DNA from: Comamonadaceae bacterium ALPHA2B
GTDB taxonomy: Bacteria; Pseudomonadota; Gammaproteobacteria; Burkholderiales; Burkholderiaceae_C
DNA: 64,000 bases
Direction of reading: 5' to 3'
Assembly (NCBI GenBank): GCA_005503065.1
Contig: SCOE01000001.1
Location: forward strand, 1-64,000
Shown here: in pieces, positions 8,729-18,727 of the stretch
How positions within the stretch are numbered: position 1 is the first letter of the stretch
How the letters are laid out: the number at the start of each line of letters is the position of its first letter
Program-made: the position numbers and the translations under genes
The notes under the pieces: model-generated
What the model was told of the DNA's origin: nothing
What the model saw: the letters and a program-made list of their open reading frames with translations, nothing else
Databases searched by the model: none

Positions 8729-9202
8729 TCAGGCGGCGCGCGTGAATTCGATGCGGCCCTGCGGCAGCAGGTACAGCACCAGCGCGCGGCCGTCGGCCAC
8801 GGTGGGCCGGTGCGCGCTGCCGGGCGGGTAGACGCACCAGCCCGCCGGGCGGCCGTCGAAGGTGGCGCCGCCTTCGCCCTGGGGCAGGATCAGGTCGATC
8901 TCGCCCTCGGGGTGCGTGTGGTGCGGGCCGGCGATGTCCTGCATGTCGACCACGTCGACCGAGAAGCCGTGCAGCGCATCCTCGGCCTTGAAGACGCGGC
9001 CGTAGCGGATGCCGCCGCCTTCGCGCTCGCACAGCCAGCCCTCGGCCACGCCCTGCTCGCAAGCCGACCTCAGGCAGGCGTAGGTGGTGGTGCCGGGCCC
9101 GTGCTCGCGGTTGAGCCAGGCGTCGAGCTCGCGGTCCAGCGGCCTGCCGGCCAGGTCGCGCGTGAGCGTGGCGACCAGCGCATGAAAGTCTTCCTTGGCC
9201 AT
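8729..9202 (-). CDS. DUF4863 family protein (cupin-like)
   Basis: This is a 157-aa soluble protein with a cupin-like core (GPHHTHPEGEIDLILPQGEG, then GWCVYPPGSAHRPTVADGRALVLYLLPQG). I recognise it as the DUF4863-type protein found beside box genes in other betaproteobacteria; its function is not established to my knowledge. The His-Thr-His and Glu residues could bind a metal. It is the first gene of the leftward unit. The ATG at 9202 gives the conserved start MAKEDFHALV; the longer frame from 9307 would run through the promoter and operators. Confidence 0.75.
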   Translation of the reverse strand: MAKEDFHALVATLTRDLAGRPLDRELDAWLNREHGPGTTTYACLRSACEQGVAEGWLCEREGGGIRYGRVFKAEDALHGFSVDVVDMQDIAGPHHTHPEGEIDLILPQGEGGATFDGRPAGWCVYPPGSAHRPTVADGRALVLYLLPQGRIEFTRAA

Positions 9203-9251
9203 CGTGGGATCCCCATCCTTTGACGTCGCCGGCTTGTGGTGGTCGGCGATG

Positions 9252-9265
9252 TGCAGTATCTTGCT
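9252..9265 (-). promoter_or_regulatory. Candidate BoxR operator, site 1
   Basis: The plus strand reads TGCA-GTATCT-TGCT. It lies just downstream of the expected start of the leftward transcript and is the inverted counterpart of site 2 at 9303-9316. BoxR and its relative BzdR are known to recognise TGCA elements; use of this particular site is inference. Confidence 0.5.
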
Positions 9266-9274
9266 TGCGGACGA

Positions 9275-9303
9275 ACCATAGATGTCGCCAAAATGCGTGT
9301 CAA
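9275..9303 (-). promoter_or_regulatory. Probable sigma-70 promoter of the benzoate ligase/Liv unit
   Basis: On the minus strand the -35 box TTGACA (9303-9298) is separated by 17 nt from a -10 box TATGGT (9280-9275). Spacing is ideal and the -35 is consensus. It points at the DUF4863-bclA-hydrolase-livKHMGF genes. The upstream operator half-sites overlap the -35 box, consistent with repression in the absence of benzoyl-CoA. Confidence 0.65.
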
Positions 9304-9316
9304 GCAATATAGTGCA
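9303..9316 (-). promoter_or_regulatory. Candidate BoxR operator, site 2
   Basis: The plus strand reads AGCA-ATATAG-TGCA, which on the minus strand is TGCA-N6-TGCT, the same arrangement as site 1 but inverted. It touches the -35 box of the leftward promoter and lies about 55 nt upstream of the boxR start, so bound protein could control both directions. Confidence 0.5.
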
Positions 9317-9371
9317 TATCAGGTGTTAACCCTGAGCCGCACGAGAATGGGCGACTGTGACGAGGATTTCC

Positions 9372-10316
9372 ATGACTGAGCGCAACGAGGCGCTGCTGCA
9401 CGCGCCGGAGGAGGGCGTCGCGGCGGCCAACGAGCCCGACGAGGCGCGCGACGCGCTGCTGGCGGCCCTGGGCGAGCGGGTGCGCAGCCTGCGTGCGCGC
9501 CGCGGCCTGACGCGCAAGGCGGTGGCGCTGGCGGCCGGCGTTTCCGAGCGACACCTGGCCAACCTCGAATACGGCATCGGCAACGCGTCCATCCTCGTGC
9601 TGCAGCAGGTGGCCGGCGCGCTGCACTGCTCGCTGGCCGAACTGGTGGGCGACGTCACCACCAGCTCGCCCGAATGGCTGCTGATCCGCGAGCTGCTCGA
9701 GCACCGCGGCGAAGCCGACCTGCGCCGCGTGCGCGTCGCCATCGGCGAGCTGCTCGGCACGGCCGCGGTCGACCCGGCGCGCCACCGGCGCATCGCCCTC
9801 GTCGGGCTGCGCGGCGCGGGCAAGTCCACCCTCGGCCAGATGCTGGCCGACGACCTGGAGATGCCCTTCGTCGAGCTCAGCCGCGAGATCGAGAAGTTCG
9901 CAGGTTGCAGCGTGCGCGAGATCCACGACCTGTACGGCACCAACGCCTACCGCCGCTACGAGCGCCGCGCGCTGGAGGAAACGGTGCAGATCTACGGCGA
10001 GGTGGTCATCGCCACGCCCGGCGGCATCGTCTCCGACCCGGCCACCTTCAACGAGCTGCTCGCCCACTGCACCACCGTGTGGCTGCAGGCCGCGCCCGAG
10101 GAGCACATGGGCCGCGTCATTGCCCAGGGCGACATGCGCCCCATGGCGGCCAGCCACGAGGCCATGGACGACCTCCAGCGCATTCTGGAAGGCCGCGCCG
10201 CCTTCTATTCCAAGGCCGACCTGGTGGTGGACACCGGCGGCAAGACGCTGCAACAGGCCTTCGAGGTGCTGCGTGGCGTGGTGCGGCAGGTGACGGCGGG
10301 GTCGGCGGACGCCTGA
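9372..10316 (+). CDS. boxR: BoxR transcriptional regulator (HTH plus shikimate-kinase-like)
   Basis: This two-domain regulator of aerobic benzoate degradation has 314 aa. Residues 35-92 form an XRE-type helix-turn-helix (SLRARRGLTRKAVALAAGV, then SERHLANLEYGIGNASI). Residues 140-310 form a shikimate-kinase-like domain with Walker A GLRGAGKST (145-153), which in the BzdR/BoxR family senses benzoyl-CoA rather than acting as a kinase. It is divergent from the ligase/transport unit. A GTG at 9357 is also in frame, but GAGGA lies 5 nt before the ATG at 9372. Known family members repress box genes and are released by benzoyl-CoA. Confidence 0.93.
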   Translation: MTERNEALLHAPEEGVAAANEPDEARDALLAALGERVRSLRARRGLTRKAVALAAGVSERHLANLEYGIGNASILVLQQVAGALHCSLAELVGDVTTSSPEWLLIRELLEHRGEADLRRVRVAIGELLGTAAVDPARHRRIALVGLRGAGKSTLGQMLADDLEMPFVELSREIEKFAGCSVREIHDLYGTNAYRRYERRALEETVQIYGEVVIATPGGIVSDPATFNELLAHCTTVWLQAAPEEHMGRVIAQGDMRPMAASHEAMDDLQRILEGRAAFYSKADLVVDTGGKTLQQAFEVLRGVVRQVTAGSADA

Positions 10317-10328
10317 GCGGGTGCGGCG

Positions 10329-11030
10329 GTGCCCCCCAAGAAGACGCCACGCCCTGCGGCCCGGCGCAGCCCGCGCCAGCAGCGCGCACACGACACGGTT
10401 TCCATCATCCTGGAGGCCGCGCAGCAGATCCTTCGCCAGCATGGACTGGCCGGCTTCAACACCAATCGCATCGCCGAGCGGGCCGGTGTCGGCATCGGAA
10501 GCCTGTATGGCTATTTCCCCAACAAGCAGTCCATCCTGCTCGCCCTCGCGCGCCGGCTGCTGGCCGCGGACGGGCAGGCGTTCCTGGCCGCGCTCGACGA
10601 CGTGCATGCCGCACCGGCCGATCCGGTGCGGCGGCTGGTGCGGGTGCTGCTTGAGCGGCACCGGCACGAGCCGCAGGTGCGCCAGGTGCTGCTCGGCGCC
10701 TACATGGGTGCCGGCCTGGCGGGCGACGACGCGCGGCAGGTGGGCCTTCTCGCCGACGCGGTCGCTGCGCATCCCCAGGGCCCCCTGGCGACGCAGCCCC
10801 TCGGCCCGGTGCAGTTCTTCGTCGTCACGCGCGCGGTGCTGGGTGTGGCCCGCGCCCTCACCGAGGCCCCGGGCGAGCCGCCGCTGCCGGCGCAGTTGCT
10901 TGAGGACGAGGCGGTGCGGCTGGTGAAGGCCTACCTGCTCGCCGTGTCGTCGACCGGGGCGGAGACCACGCCAGCCGCCAGTTCCAGGAACAAGGTGTCC
11001 TCGTCTGCCAGGATGCCGAGCGTGCCGTAG
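10329..11030 (+). CDS. TetR family transcriptional regulator
   Basis: A basic N-terminus precedes a TetR-type HTH at about residues 24-70 (IILEAAQQILRQHGLAGF, then TNRIAERAGVGIGSLYGYF), followed by a variable helical ligand domain. The gene begins with GTG 12 nt after boxR stops, suggesting co-transcription, though the ligand and targets are unknown. The last ~100 nt are antisense to the end of the serine hydrolase gene, and the corresponding tail (Ser/Thr/Ala-rich after LLAVSS) does not look conserved. The neighbouring hydrolase or box genes are the obvious candidate targets. Confidence 0.82.
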   Translation: MPPKKTPRPAARRSPRQQRAHDTVSIILEAAQQILRQHGLAGFNTNRIAERAGVGIGSLYGYFPNKQSILLALARRLLAADGQAFLAALDDVHAAPADPVRRLVRVLLERHRHEPQVRQVLLGAYMGAGLAGDDARQVGLLADAVAAHPQGPLATQPLGPVQFFVVTRAVLGVARALTEAPGEPPLPAQLLEDEAVRLVKAYLLAVSSTGAETTPAASSRNKVSSSARMPSVP

Positions 11031-12127
11031 TCGCCGGCCGTCATTGCCACCACCAGCTGCAGGGCCGGCACCACGTAGAGCCGCTGCCCGCCGTTTCCGA
11101 TGGCCTGGACGACCCTGACGGGCCGGCCGCCGATGGCGTGTGTGCGGACCCACCACTGGTAGCCGTAGCCGTAGTCCGGGCTCGCCTTCACTTGGGCGGT
11201 GGTGGCGGCCTCGATCCATGCCGCCGGCACCAACTGGCGGCCCTGCCAGCGCCCCTGGTCGAGGACCAGCATGCCGAGCTTGAGCAGGTCGCGCGGGCGC
11301 AGCCGCAGCCCGGCGAAGGCCAGGGCCCGCCCGCGCAGGTCCTGCGTCCACGACCATTCGGCAATGCCCATCGGCTCGAACAGCTCGCGGGCGACCAACT
11401 CGGCCAGCGGGCGGCGGGTGGCGCGTTCCATGACGTCCGCCAGCACGGCGGTGGCGCCGCCGCTGTAGACGAAGCGCGTCCCGGGCTCGGCCACGCGTTC
11501 GCGGCTGAACAGGTGGGCGTACACGGAACCCGTCCACGTCAGGGCCAGCTGGTCGTCCCACGCGGCGCGTTGCACCGGCGATGGTTCGTCCCACGCGAGC
11601 CCGGCGGTCATGGTGAGCAGGTCGCGGATGCGCACGGCGGGGACCGCAGAGGCCTCGCGAAGGGGACAGTCGGGGTAGAGCGAGGCCACCGGTGTTGCCA
11701 GCGACGGCACCTCGCCTCGCGCCAGCAGGATGCCGTAGACCAGTCCGATGACGCTCTTGCTGACGGAGCGCATGTCGTGCAGGTCGGCCGCGCCGAAGGT
11801 CCGGCGCGAGCGCCAGAGGCTGTAGATCGCTTGGTCCTTGCCGGCGTAGTAGCGCTCGGCGGCAAGGGCGCCGGACTGCATCACCAGCACGCTGTGCACG
11901 TTGAGCGCCTGCGCGTCCATGCGGTCCAGGATCCGTTCCAGCGCGGGGGTCTCCGCCCGCGCCCGGCGCACCCAGGCGTCGCTGGCGTCCGCCTGCGCGA
12001 CGGCGGCGACAGGCGGGGTGCCGGCCACCGCCGCCAGGATCGGCAGACCGAGGCAAAGGCGGACCCACAGGGATCGAAGTCCACGGCCAAGGCCGGCGGG
12101 CATCCAGGGTGTGCGTGCGGTGTTCAT
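10931..12127 (-). CDS. Serine hydrolase, beta-lactamase (class C/PBP) family
   Basis: This exported protein of 398 aa has the serine beta-lactamase/D-Ala-D-Ala-peptidase fold. A signal-like stretch (LWVRLCLGLPILAAVAG) precedes the SxxK motif SVSK (121-124), and YSGG at 221 takes the place of the Tyr-x-Asn motif. Proteins of this type include esterases, 6-aminohexanoate-dimer hydrolases and peptidases; a true beta-lactamase role is unlikely without a clear KTG. It is transcribed against the box genes, splits boxR-tetR from boxCBA, and overlaps the tetR gene 3' end by 100 nt. Confidence 0.85.
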   Translation of the reverse strand: MNTARTPWMPAGLGRGLRSLWVRLCLGLPILAAVAGTPPVAAVAQADASDAWVRRARAETPALERILDRMDAQALNVHSVLVMQSGALAAERYYAGKDQAIYSLWRSRRTFGAADLHDMRSVSKSVIGLVYGILLARGEVPSLATPVASLYPDCPLREASAVPAVRIRDLLTMTAGLAWDEPSPVQRAAWDDQLALTWTGSVYAHLFSRERVAEPGTRFVYSGGATAVLADVMERATRRPLAELVARELFEPMGIAEWSWTQDLRGRALAFAGLRLRPRDLLKLGMLVLDQGRWQGRQLVPAAWIEAATTAQVKASPDYGYGYQWWVRTHAIGGRPVRVVQAIGNGGQRLYVVPALQLVVAMTAGDYGTLGILADEDTLFLELAAGVVSAPVDDTASR

Positions 12128-12326
12128 CCGGGAAAGTTTCGATGCCGCCTGTGCATTTGCCTACTCGGAATCCCGGTGCAGCGGCCCGTCTTGCTCCTCA
12201 TCCGAAAAGGCGAATGGCATCAACGACTTGCGCCATGGCGCGGGGGGTGGCCCATGGTCCCCGGCGCCGCCAGGGCTCGGATTTCCCTTGCGCGGGCTCC
12301 CCAGCCCATGGACCTCTGCGGCGGGC

Positions 12327-12358
12327 TTGACGTGCGTGAAAACATGCATGATGATGCA
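12327..12358 (+). promoter_or_regulatory. Candidate boxC promoter with overlapping BoxR operator
   Basis: A -35-like TTGACG (12327-12332) is followed 17 nt later by a weak -10 GATGAT (12350-12355). The perfect direct repeat TGCA-TGATGA-TGCA (12345-12358) covers the -10 region, so a bound repressor would block polymerase. As I recall, TGCA-N6-TGCA is the arrangement reported for BoxR of Azoarcus. A further TGCA (12378-12381) lies within AGCAA-N8-TTGCT, before boxC. Confidence 0.6.
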
Positions 12359-12413
12359 TGTCATCGGCGAAGCAACATGCAAATTGCTTCAGGTTGACCA
12401 TCAGGAGACATCC

Positions 12414-14105
<1,692 letters not shown>

Positions 14106-14115
14106 GAACCCCACA

Positions 14116-14237
14116 CGGACAGCCGAACGCAGAGGGCGCAAAGGTGACGCAAAGGGCGCAGAAGGAATTCAGAAGAATTTTTGGTTTTCTTCTGCGTCCT
14201 CTGCGAACCCTCCGCGCCCTCTGCGTTCGGCTGTCCG
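14116..14237. repeat. Repeat family A, perfect long hairpin
   Basis: The arms 14116-14139 and 14214-14237 are perfectly complementary over 24 bp, starting CGGACAGCCGAACGCAGAGG. An inner pair (GCGCAGAAG near 14156 and CTTCTGCG near 14189) would extend the stem. It lies between boxC and boxB, inside what must be one operon, so it does not simply end transcription. It is the best preserved copy in the window. Confidence 0.92.
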
Positions 14238-14265
14238 ATCCCGAATTCCTCACCCAAGGGTCATC

Positions 14266-15693
<1,428 letters not shown>

Positions 15694-15707
15694 GCAATTT
15701 CTTGAAG

Positions 15708-15765
15708 AAAACGAGGCCATCGCGCCCGAGCACCGGGCGCAACGAGCTATCAAATCGATAGTAAG
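15708..15765. repeat. Repeat family D, copy 1
   Basis: This contains GCGCCCGAGCACCGGGCGC followed by AGCTATCAAATCGATAG. The two parts, a GC-rich hairpin and an AT-rich GCTATNAAATNNATAGC palindrome, recur together at 23018, 35247 and 52639. Here it fills the boxB-boxA gap and runs directly into the boxA ribosome-binding site AAGGAG. Confidence 0.75.
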
Positions 15766-15774
15766 GAGAACACG

Positions 15775-17133
15775 ATGGACATGGCCGTGAACGAGGCGGT
15801 GATCCAGCAGCACCTGATCGACCCCGAGATCTGCATCCGCTGCAACACCTGCGAAGCCACCTGCCCGATCGGGGCCATCACGCACGACGACCGCAACTAC
15901 GTCGTCAGGGCCGACGTGTGCAACGGCTGCATGGCCTGCATCTCGCCGTGCCCCACGGGTTCGATCGACAACTGGCGCATGATGCCCAAGGCACGCGCCT
16001 ATTCGATCGAGGAGCAGCTGACGTGGGACGAACTGCCGGCCCAACTGTCGCCCGAGCAGCTGGCCGAAGCGGGCGTGCCGGCCGATGCGGCCGAGGCCGC
16101 GCCACAGGCCGCCGCGCCTGTGCCGGCCGCCGAGGCCGAGCCCGGCACCGTGCCCTTCAACTCCGCGAGCTACGGCGCCACGCGTCCGCCCTGGTCGGCC
16201 GCGCATGCCTACACCAACCTGCACGCGCCCAAGAGCCCGGCCACCGCCACCGTGACCGGCAATTTCAACTGCACCGAGGCCGGCTTCGACAGCGAGACGC
16301 ACCACGTCGTGCTCGACTTCGGCGCCATGCCCTTCCCGGTGCTCGAAGGGCAGTCCATCGGCATCATCCCGCCCGGCGCCGACGCGCTGGGCCGCGCGCA
16401 CCAGCCGCGCCAGTACTCGGTGGCCAGCGCGCGCAACGGCGAGCGGCCGGGCTACAACAACCTCTCCCTCACCGTGAAGCGCGTCACCGAGGACCACCAG
16501 GGCCAGCCGGTGCGCGGCATCTGCTCCAACTACGTGTGCGACCTGAAGGTCGGCGACACCGTGCAGGTGGTCGGCCCCTTCGGCAACAGCTTCCTGATGC
16601 CCAACCACCCGAAGTCGCACATCGTGATGATCTGCACCGGCACCGGCAGCGCGCCCATGCGCGCGATGACCGAGTGGCGCCGGCGGCTGCGCAAGGCTGC
16701 CGCCGGGCCGTCCCAAGGCAGCCCGCTCCCCTCGGGGGACGGTGCCGGCGTTGCCGGCGCCTGGGGGCACGGCCACGGCAAGTTCGAGGGCGGCAAGCTG
16801 ATGCTCTTCTTCGGCGCGCGCACGCAGCAGGAGCTGCCGTACTTCGGCCCGCTGCAGTCGCTGCCCAATGACTTCATCGACATCAACCTCGCCTTTTCGC
16901 GCACGCCCGGCCAGCCCAAGACCTACGTGCAGGACCTGATGCGCGAGCGCGCGGCCGACCTGGTCGCGCTGCTCAAGGACGGGGCCAGCCACTTCTACGT
17001 CTGCGGATTGAAGAGCATGGAGGAGGGCGTGGTCATGGCGCTGCGCGACGTGGCCAACGAGGGCGGGCTGGACTGGGAAGCGGTCGCGGCGCAGCTCAAG
17101 CGCGAGGGGCGCCTGCACCTCGAAACCTACTGA
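15775..17133 (+). CDS. boxA: Benzoyl-CoA 2,3-epoxidase, reductase subunit (BoxA)
   Basis: This is the iron-sulfur flavoprotein that passes NADPH electrons to BoxB. Two [4Fe-4S] clusters are encoded at the N-terminus: [12 protein letters not shown] (Cys20, 23, 26, 30) and [12 protein letters not shown] (Cys49, 52, 55, 59). An Ala/Pro-rich linker follows, then an FNR-type FAD/NADPH module ([35 protein letters not shown]). At 452 aa it is longer than I recall for characterised BoxA. The excess is mainly a Gly/Pro/Ser segment at about 309-335 in the NADPH-binding half, encoded by repeat E (16701-16770). The reading frame and downstream motifs are intact, so the enzyme is probably functional. Confidence 0.95.
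   Translation: MDMAVNEAVIQQHLIDPEICIRCNTCEATCPIGAITHDDRNYVVRADVCNGCMACISPCPTGSIDNWRMMPKARAYSIEEQLTWDELPAQLSPEQLAEAGVPADAAEAAPQAAAPVPAAEAEPGTVPFNSASYGATRPPWSAAHAYTNLHAPKSPATATVTGNFNCTEAGFDSETHHVVLDFGAMPFPVLEGQSIGIIPPGADALGRAHQPRQYSVASARNGERPGYNNLSLTVKRVTEDHQGQPVRGICSNYVCDLKVGDTVQVVGPFGNSFLMPNHPKSHIVMICTGTGSAPMRAMTEWRRRLRKAAAGPSQGSPLPSGDGAGVAGAWGHGHGKFEGGKLMLFFGARTQQELPYFGPLQSLPNDFIDINLAFSRTPGQPKTYVQDLMRERAADLVALLKDGASHFYVCGLKSMEEGVVMALRDVANEGGLDWEAVAAQLKREGRLHLETY
16701..16770. repeat. Repeat family E inside boxA
   Basis: The segment CGCCGGGCCGTCCCAAGGCA, then CTCCCCTCGGGGGAC and a terminal CCTGGGGGCAC, resembles the longer copy inside the acetoacetyl-CoA synthetase gene (20244-20325). It is translated in frame as a Gly/Pro/Ser-rich loop beginning [16 protein letters not shown]. 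Confidence 0.75.
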
Positions 17134-17231
17134 TCCGGAAAACGCTCCCCGCCGTTCGGGCCGAGCTCGTCGAGGAGCCCTGCACAGCGCTTGGCGGACG
17201 TAGGATGCGTCGACCGCAGCAAGGTGCCACG

Positions 17232-17525
17232 ATGTCCACGACCTCTCTTCCGACCTTCCTCGAGTTCGAAGCCGAATCGCTCGCCGCCGGTTTCGACGAA
17301 GTGCTCGAGCGCCCCTGGGCGCCCGGCACCGTGCTCGACACGCACCGCCACCCCTTCGCCGCATCCGCGCTGGTGGTGCAGGGAACGATGTGGCTGCGAT
17401 GCGGCGACGTCGTGCGCGAGCTGCGCCCGGGCGATCGCTTCGCGCTCGCGCCCGACGAACCGCACGACGAGCGCTACGGCGACGAAGGCGCCACCTACTG
17501 GGTCGCGCGCAAGAACCCCCTGTGA
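17232..17525 (+). CDS. Small cupin-domain protein
   Basis: This 97-aa single cupin has the first motif GTVLDTHRHPFAASALVVQG and the second ELRPGDRFALAPDEPHDERYG, which supply potential metal ligands (two His, Glu/Asp, His). Function is unknown. The ATG at 17232 follows AAGG at 8 nt. It starts 98 nt after boxA and its stop overlaps the GTG of the MaoC-like gene (GTGA), so these two are translationally coupled and may be the tail of the box operon. Confidence 0.8.
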   Translation: MSTTSLPTFLEFEAESLAAGFDEVLERPWAPGTVLDTHRHPFAASALVVQGTMWLRCGDVVRELRPGDRFALAPDEPHDERYGDEGATYWVARKNPL

Positions 17526-17965
17526 AGTTCGCTGACTTCTTCGCCGGGCAGGTCATCGAGGCCGGCCCGCACACGGTCACCGAGGACGAACTCGTCGCCT
17601 TCGCCCGCCAGTGGGACCCGCAGTGGTTCCACACGGATGCACAGGCGGCGGCCCAAGGCGTGTTTGGCGGCCTCATCGCCAGCGGGTGGCACACCTGCGC
17701 GATCGCCATGCGGCTGGTGGTGCAGGCCGCGCTCGAGGGCTCGGAGTCGCTGGCCTCGCCGGGGCTGGGCCATGTGCGCTGGCCGAATCCGGTTCGCCCG
17801 GGCGATCGACTGCGCCTGCGCGCCGAGGTGCTCGAGGTGCTGCACGACTCGGCGCGGCCACGCGTGGGGAAGGTCCGCTGGCGCTGGCAGCTGTTCAACC
17901 ATGGCGGCGCCGAGGTCCTCGACGTCGAGGCCGTCAGCCTGTTTCGCCTCGCGCGCATCCGCTGA
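17522..17965 (+). CDS. MaoC-like hotdog-fold dehydratase
   Basis: This 147-aa MaoC/R-hydratase-type protein has the family start FFAGQVIEAGPHTVTEDELVAFA and the hydratase motif DPQWFHTDAQAA followed by GVFGGLIASGWHT, whose Asp/His pair is the usual catalytic dyad of enoyl-CoA hydratases. It could hydrate an unsaturated acyl-CoA in the lower benzoate pathway or in another fatty-acid route; context only suggests this. The GTG start overlaps the preceding cupin stop. Confidence 0.85.
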   Translation: MKFADFFAGQVIEAGPHTVTEDELVAFARQWDPQWFHTDAQAAAQGVFGGLIASGWHTCAIAMRLVVQAALEGSESLASPGLGHVRWPNPVRPGDRLRLRAEVLEVLHDSARPRVGKVRWRWQLFNHGGAEVLDVEAVSLFRLARIR

Positions 17966-17981
17966 AATCCCGCCCATGGAA

Positions 17982-18013
17982 AAGGCCCGCGGCATGCGAA
18001 CGCCGCGGGCCTT
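17982..18013. terminator. Strong hairpin between convergent genes
   Basis: A perfect 12-bp stem AAGGCCCGCGGC (17982-17993) / GCCGCGGGCCTT (18002-18013) with an 8-nt loop ends the box-side transcript and, on the other strand, the Gly/Ala-rich gene. The A and T runs at the stem ends are short, so efficiency is uncertain. Confidence 0.65.
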
Positions 18014-18028
18014 GGTGTCACCGGCGCG

Positions 18029-18493
18029 TCAGGGCTTGACGTTCAAGGCGCCGGAGCCTTGGGCCTGGCCGTTGGCATTGACCCCGGCCGCCGGCGCGCG
18101 CACGGCACTGCCCGCGGATCCGGCAGCGCCTGCCGCGCCGTTGACTGCGCCGGTGGCGCCGTTGAGGGTGCCCCCGACCGTATTGGTCACGCCGCCCGCC
18201 GCACGGGTCGCGCCGCCGACCGCGCCACCCACGGCGCCGGTGGTGCTGCCGAGGACGCCGCCGAGCGCGTTGCCGGTGCCGCCCGCGGTGCCTTGTGCAT
18301 CGGTGCGTGCGCCTGCCCGAGCGCCGGCGGCGCTGCCAGCCTGGCCGCGCGGCGCAGCGCCCGTGGCGTTGACGTCGGCGTTCACGCCGACGCCCACGCC
18401 CACGCCCTGGGCATGCACGGCACTGCCGGCAGCCAGAAGGCCGGCGAACAAGGCGCCGATGATTGCGCGCTGGTGCTGTCGTTGTCGTTTCAT
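18029..18493 (-). CDS. Exported low-complexity Gly/Ala-rich protein
   Basis: This 154-aa protein has a clear signal peptide (MKRQRQHQRAIIGALFAGLLA, cleavage after AVHAQ). The rest is low-complexity sequence of Gly, Ala, Val, Asn and Thr in irregular short repeats such as GGAVGGAT and GTLNGATG. Function is unknown; the composition suggests a flexible secreted or envelope protein. It ends at the hairpin 17982-18013. Confidence 0.65.
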   Translation of the reverse strand: MKRQRQHQRAIIGALFAGLLAAGSAVHAQGVGVGVGVNADVNATGAAPRGQAGSAAGARAGARTDAQGTAGGTGNALGGVLGSTTGAVGGAVGGATRAAGGVTNTVGGTLNGATGAVNGAAGAAGSAGSAVRAPAAGVNANGQAQGSGALNVKP

Positions 18494-18727
18494 GGTCTGT
18501 CGTTCCTTTCGATGTGGATACCGTGAGCACCGGCCGCGAGCCTCCGCCGGCCGGTGTGACGCACACCTTGCAGAAGGCCGGGTCGTCCTCCGCGTGAGTC
18601 GCCGTCGACGCGCGGTGTGGGACACGGCTGTCGGCGAAACGGGCCGCTCGCGCGTTCGCACGCGCCCGTCCGGTACGGGACATCCCCGCTGGCACGGCAC
18701 CGATGCAGCCCCGTAAGCTCCGGCGTC

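Noticed and set aside
9300-12068. A 922-codon minus-strand frame across boxR, tetR and the hydrolase
   Set aside because: It is antisense to BoxR, which has clear domains, and out of frame with the hydrolase.
10931-12127. A second beta-lactamase
   Set aside because: It has SxxK and a Tyr motif but no clear KTG; the subgroup includes many esterases and peptidases.
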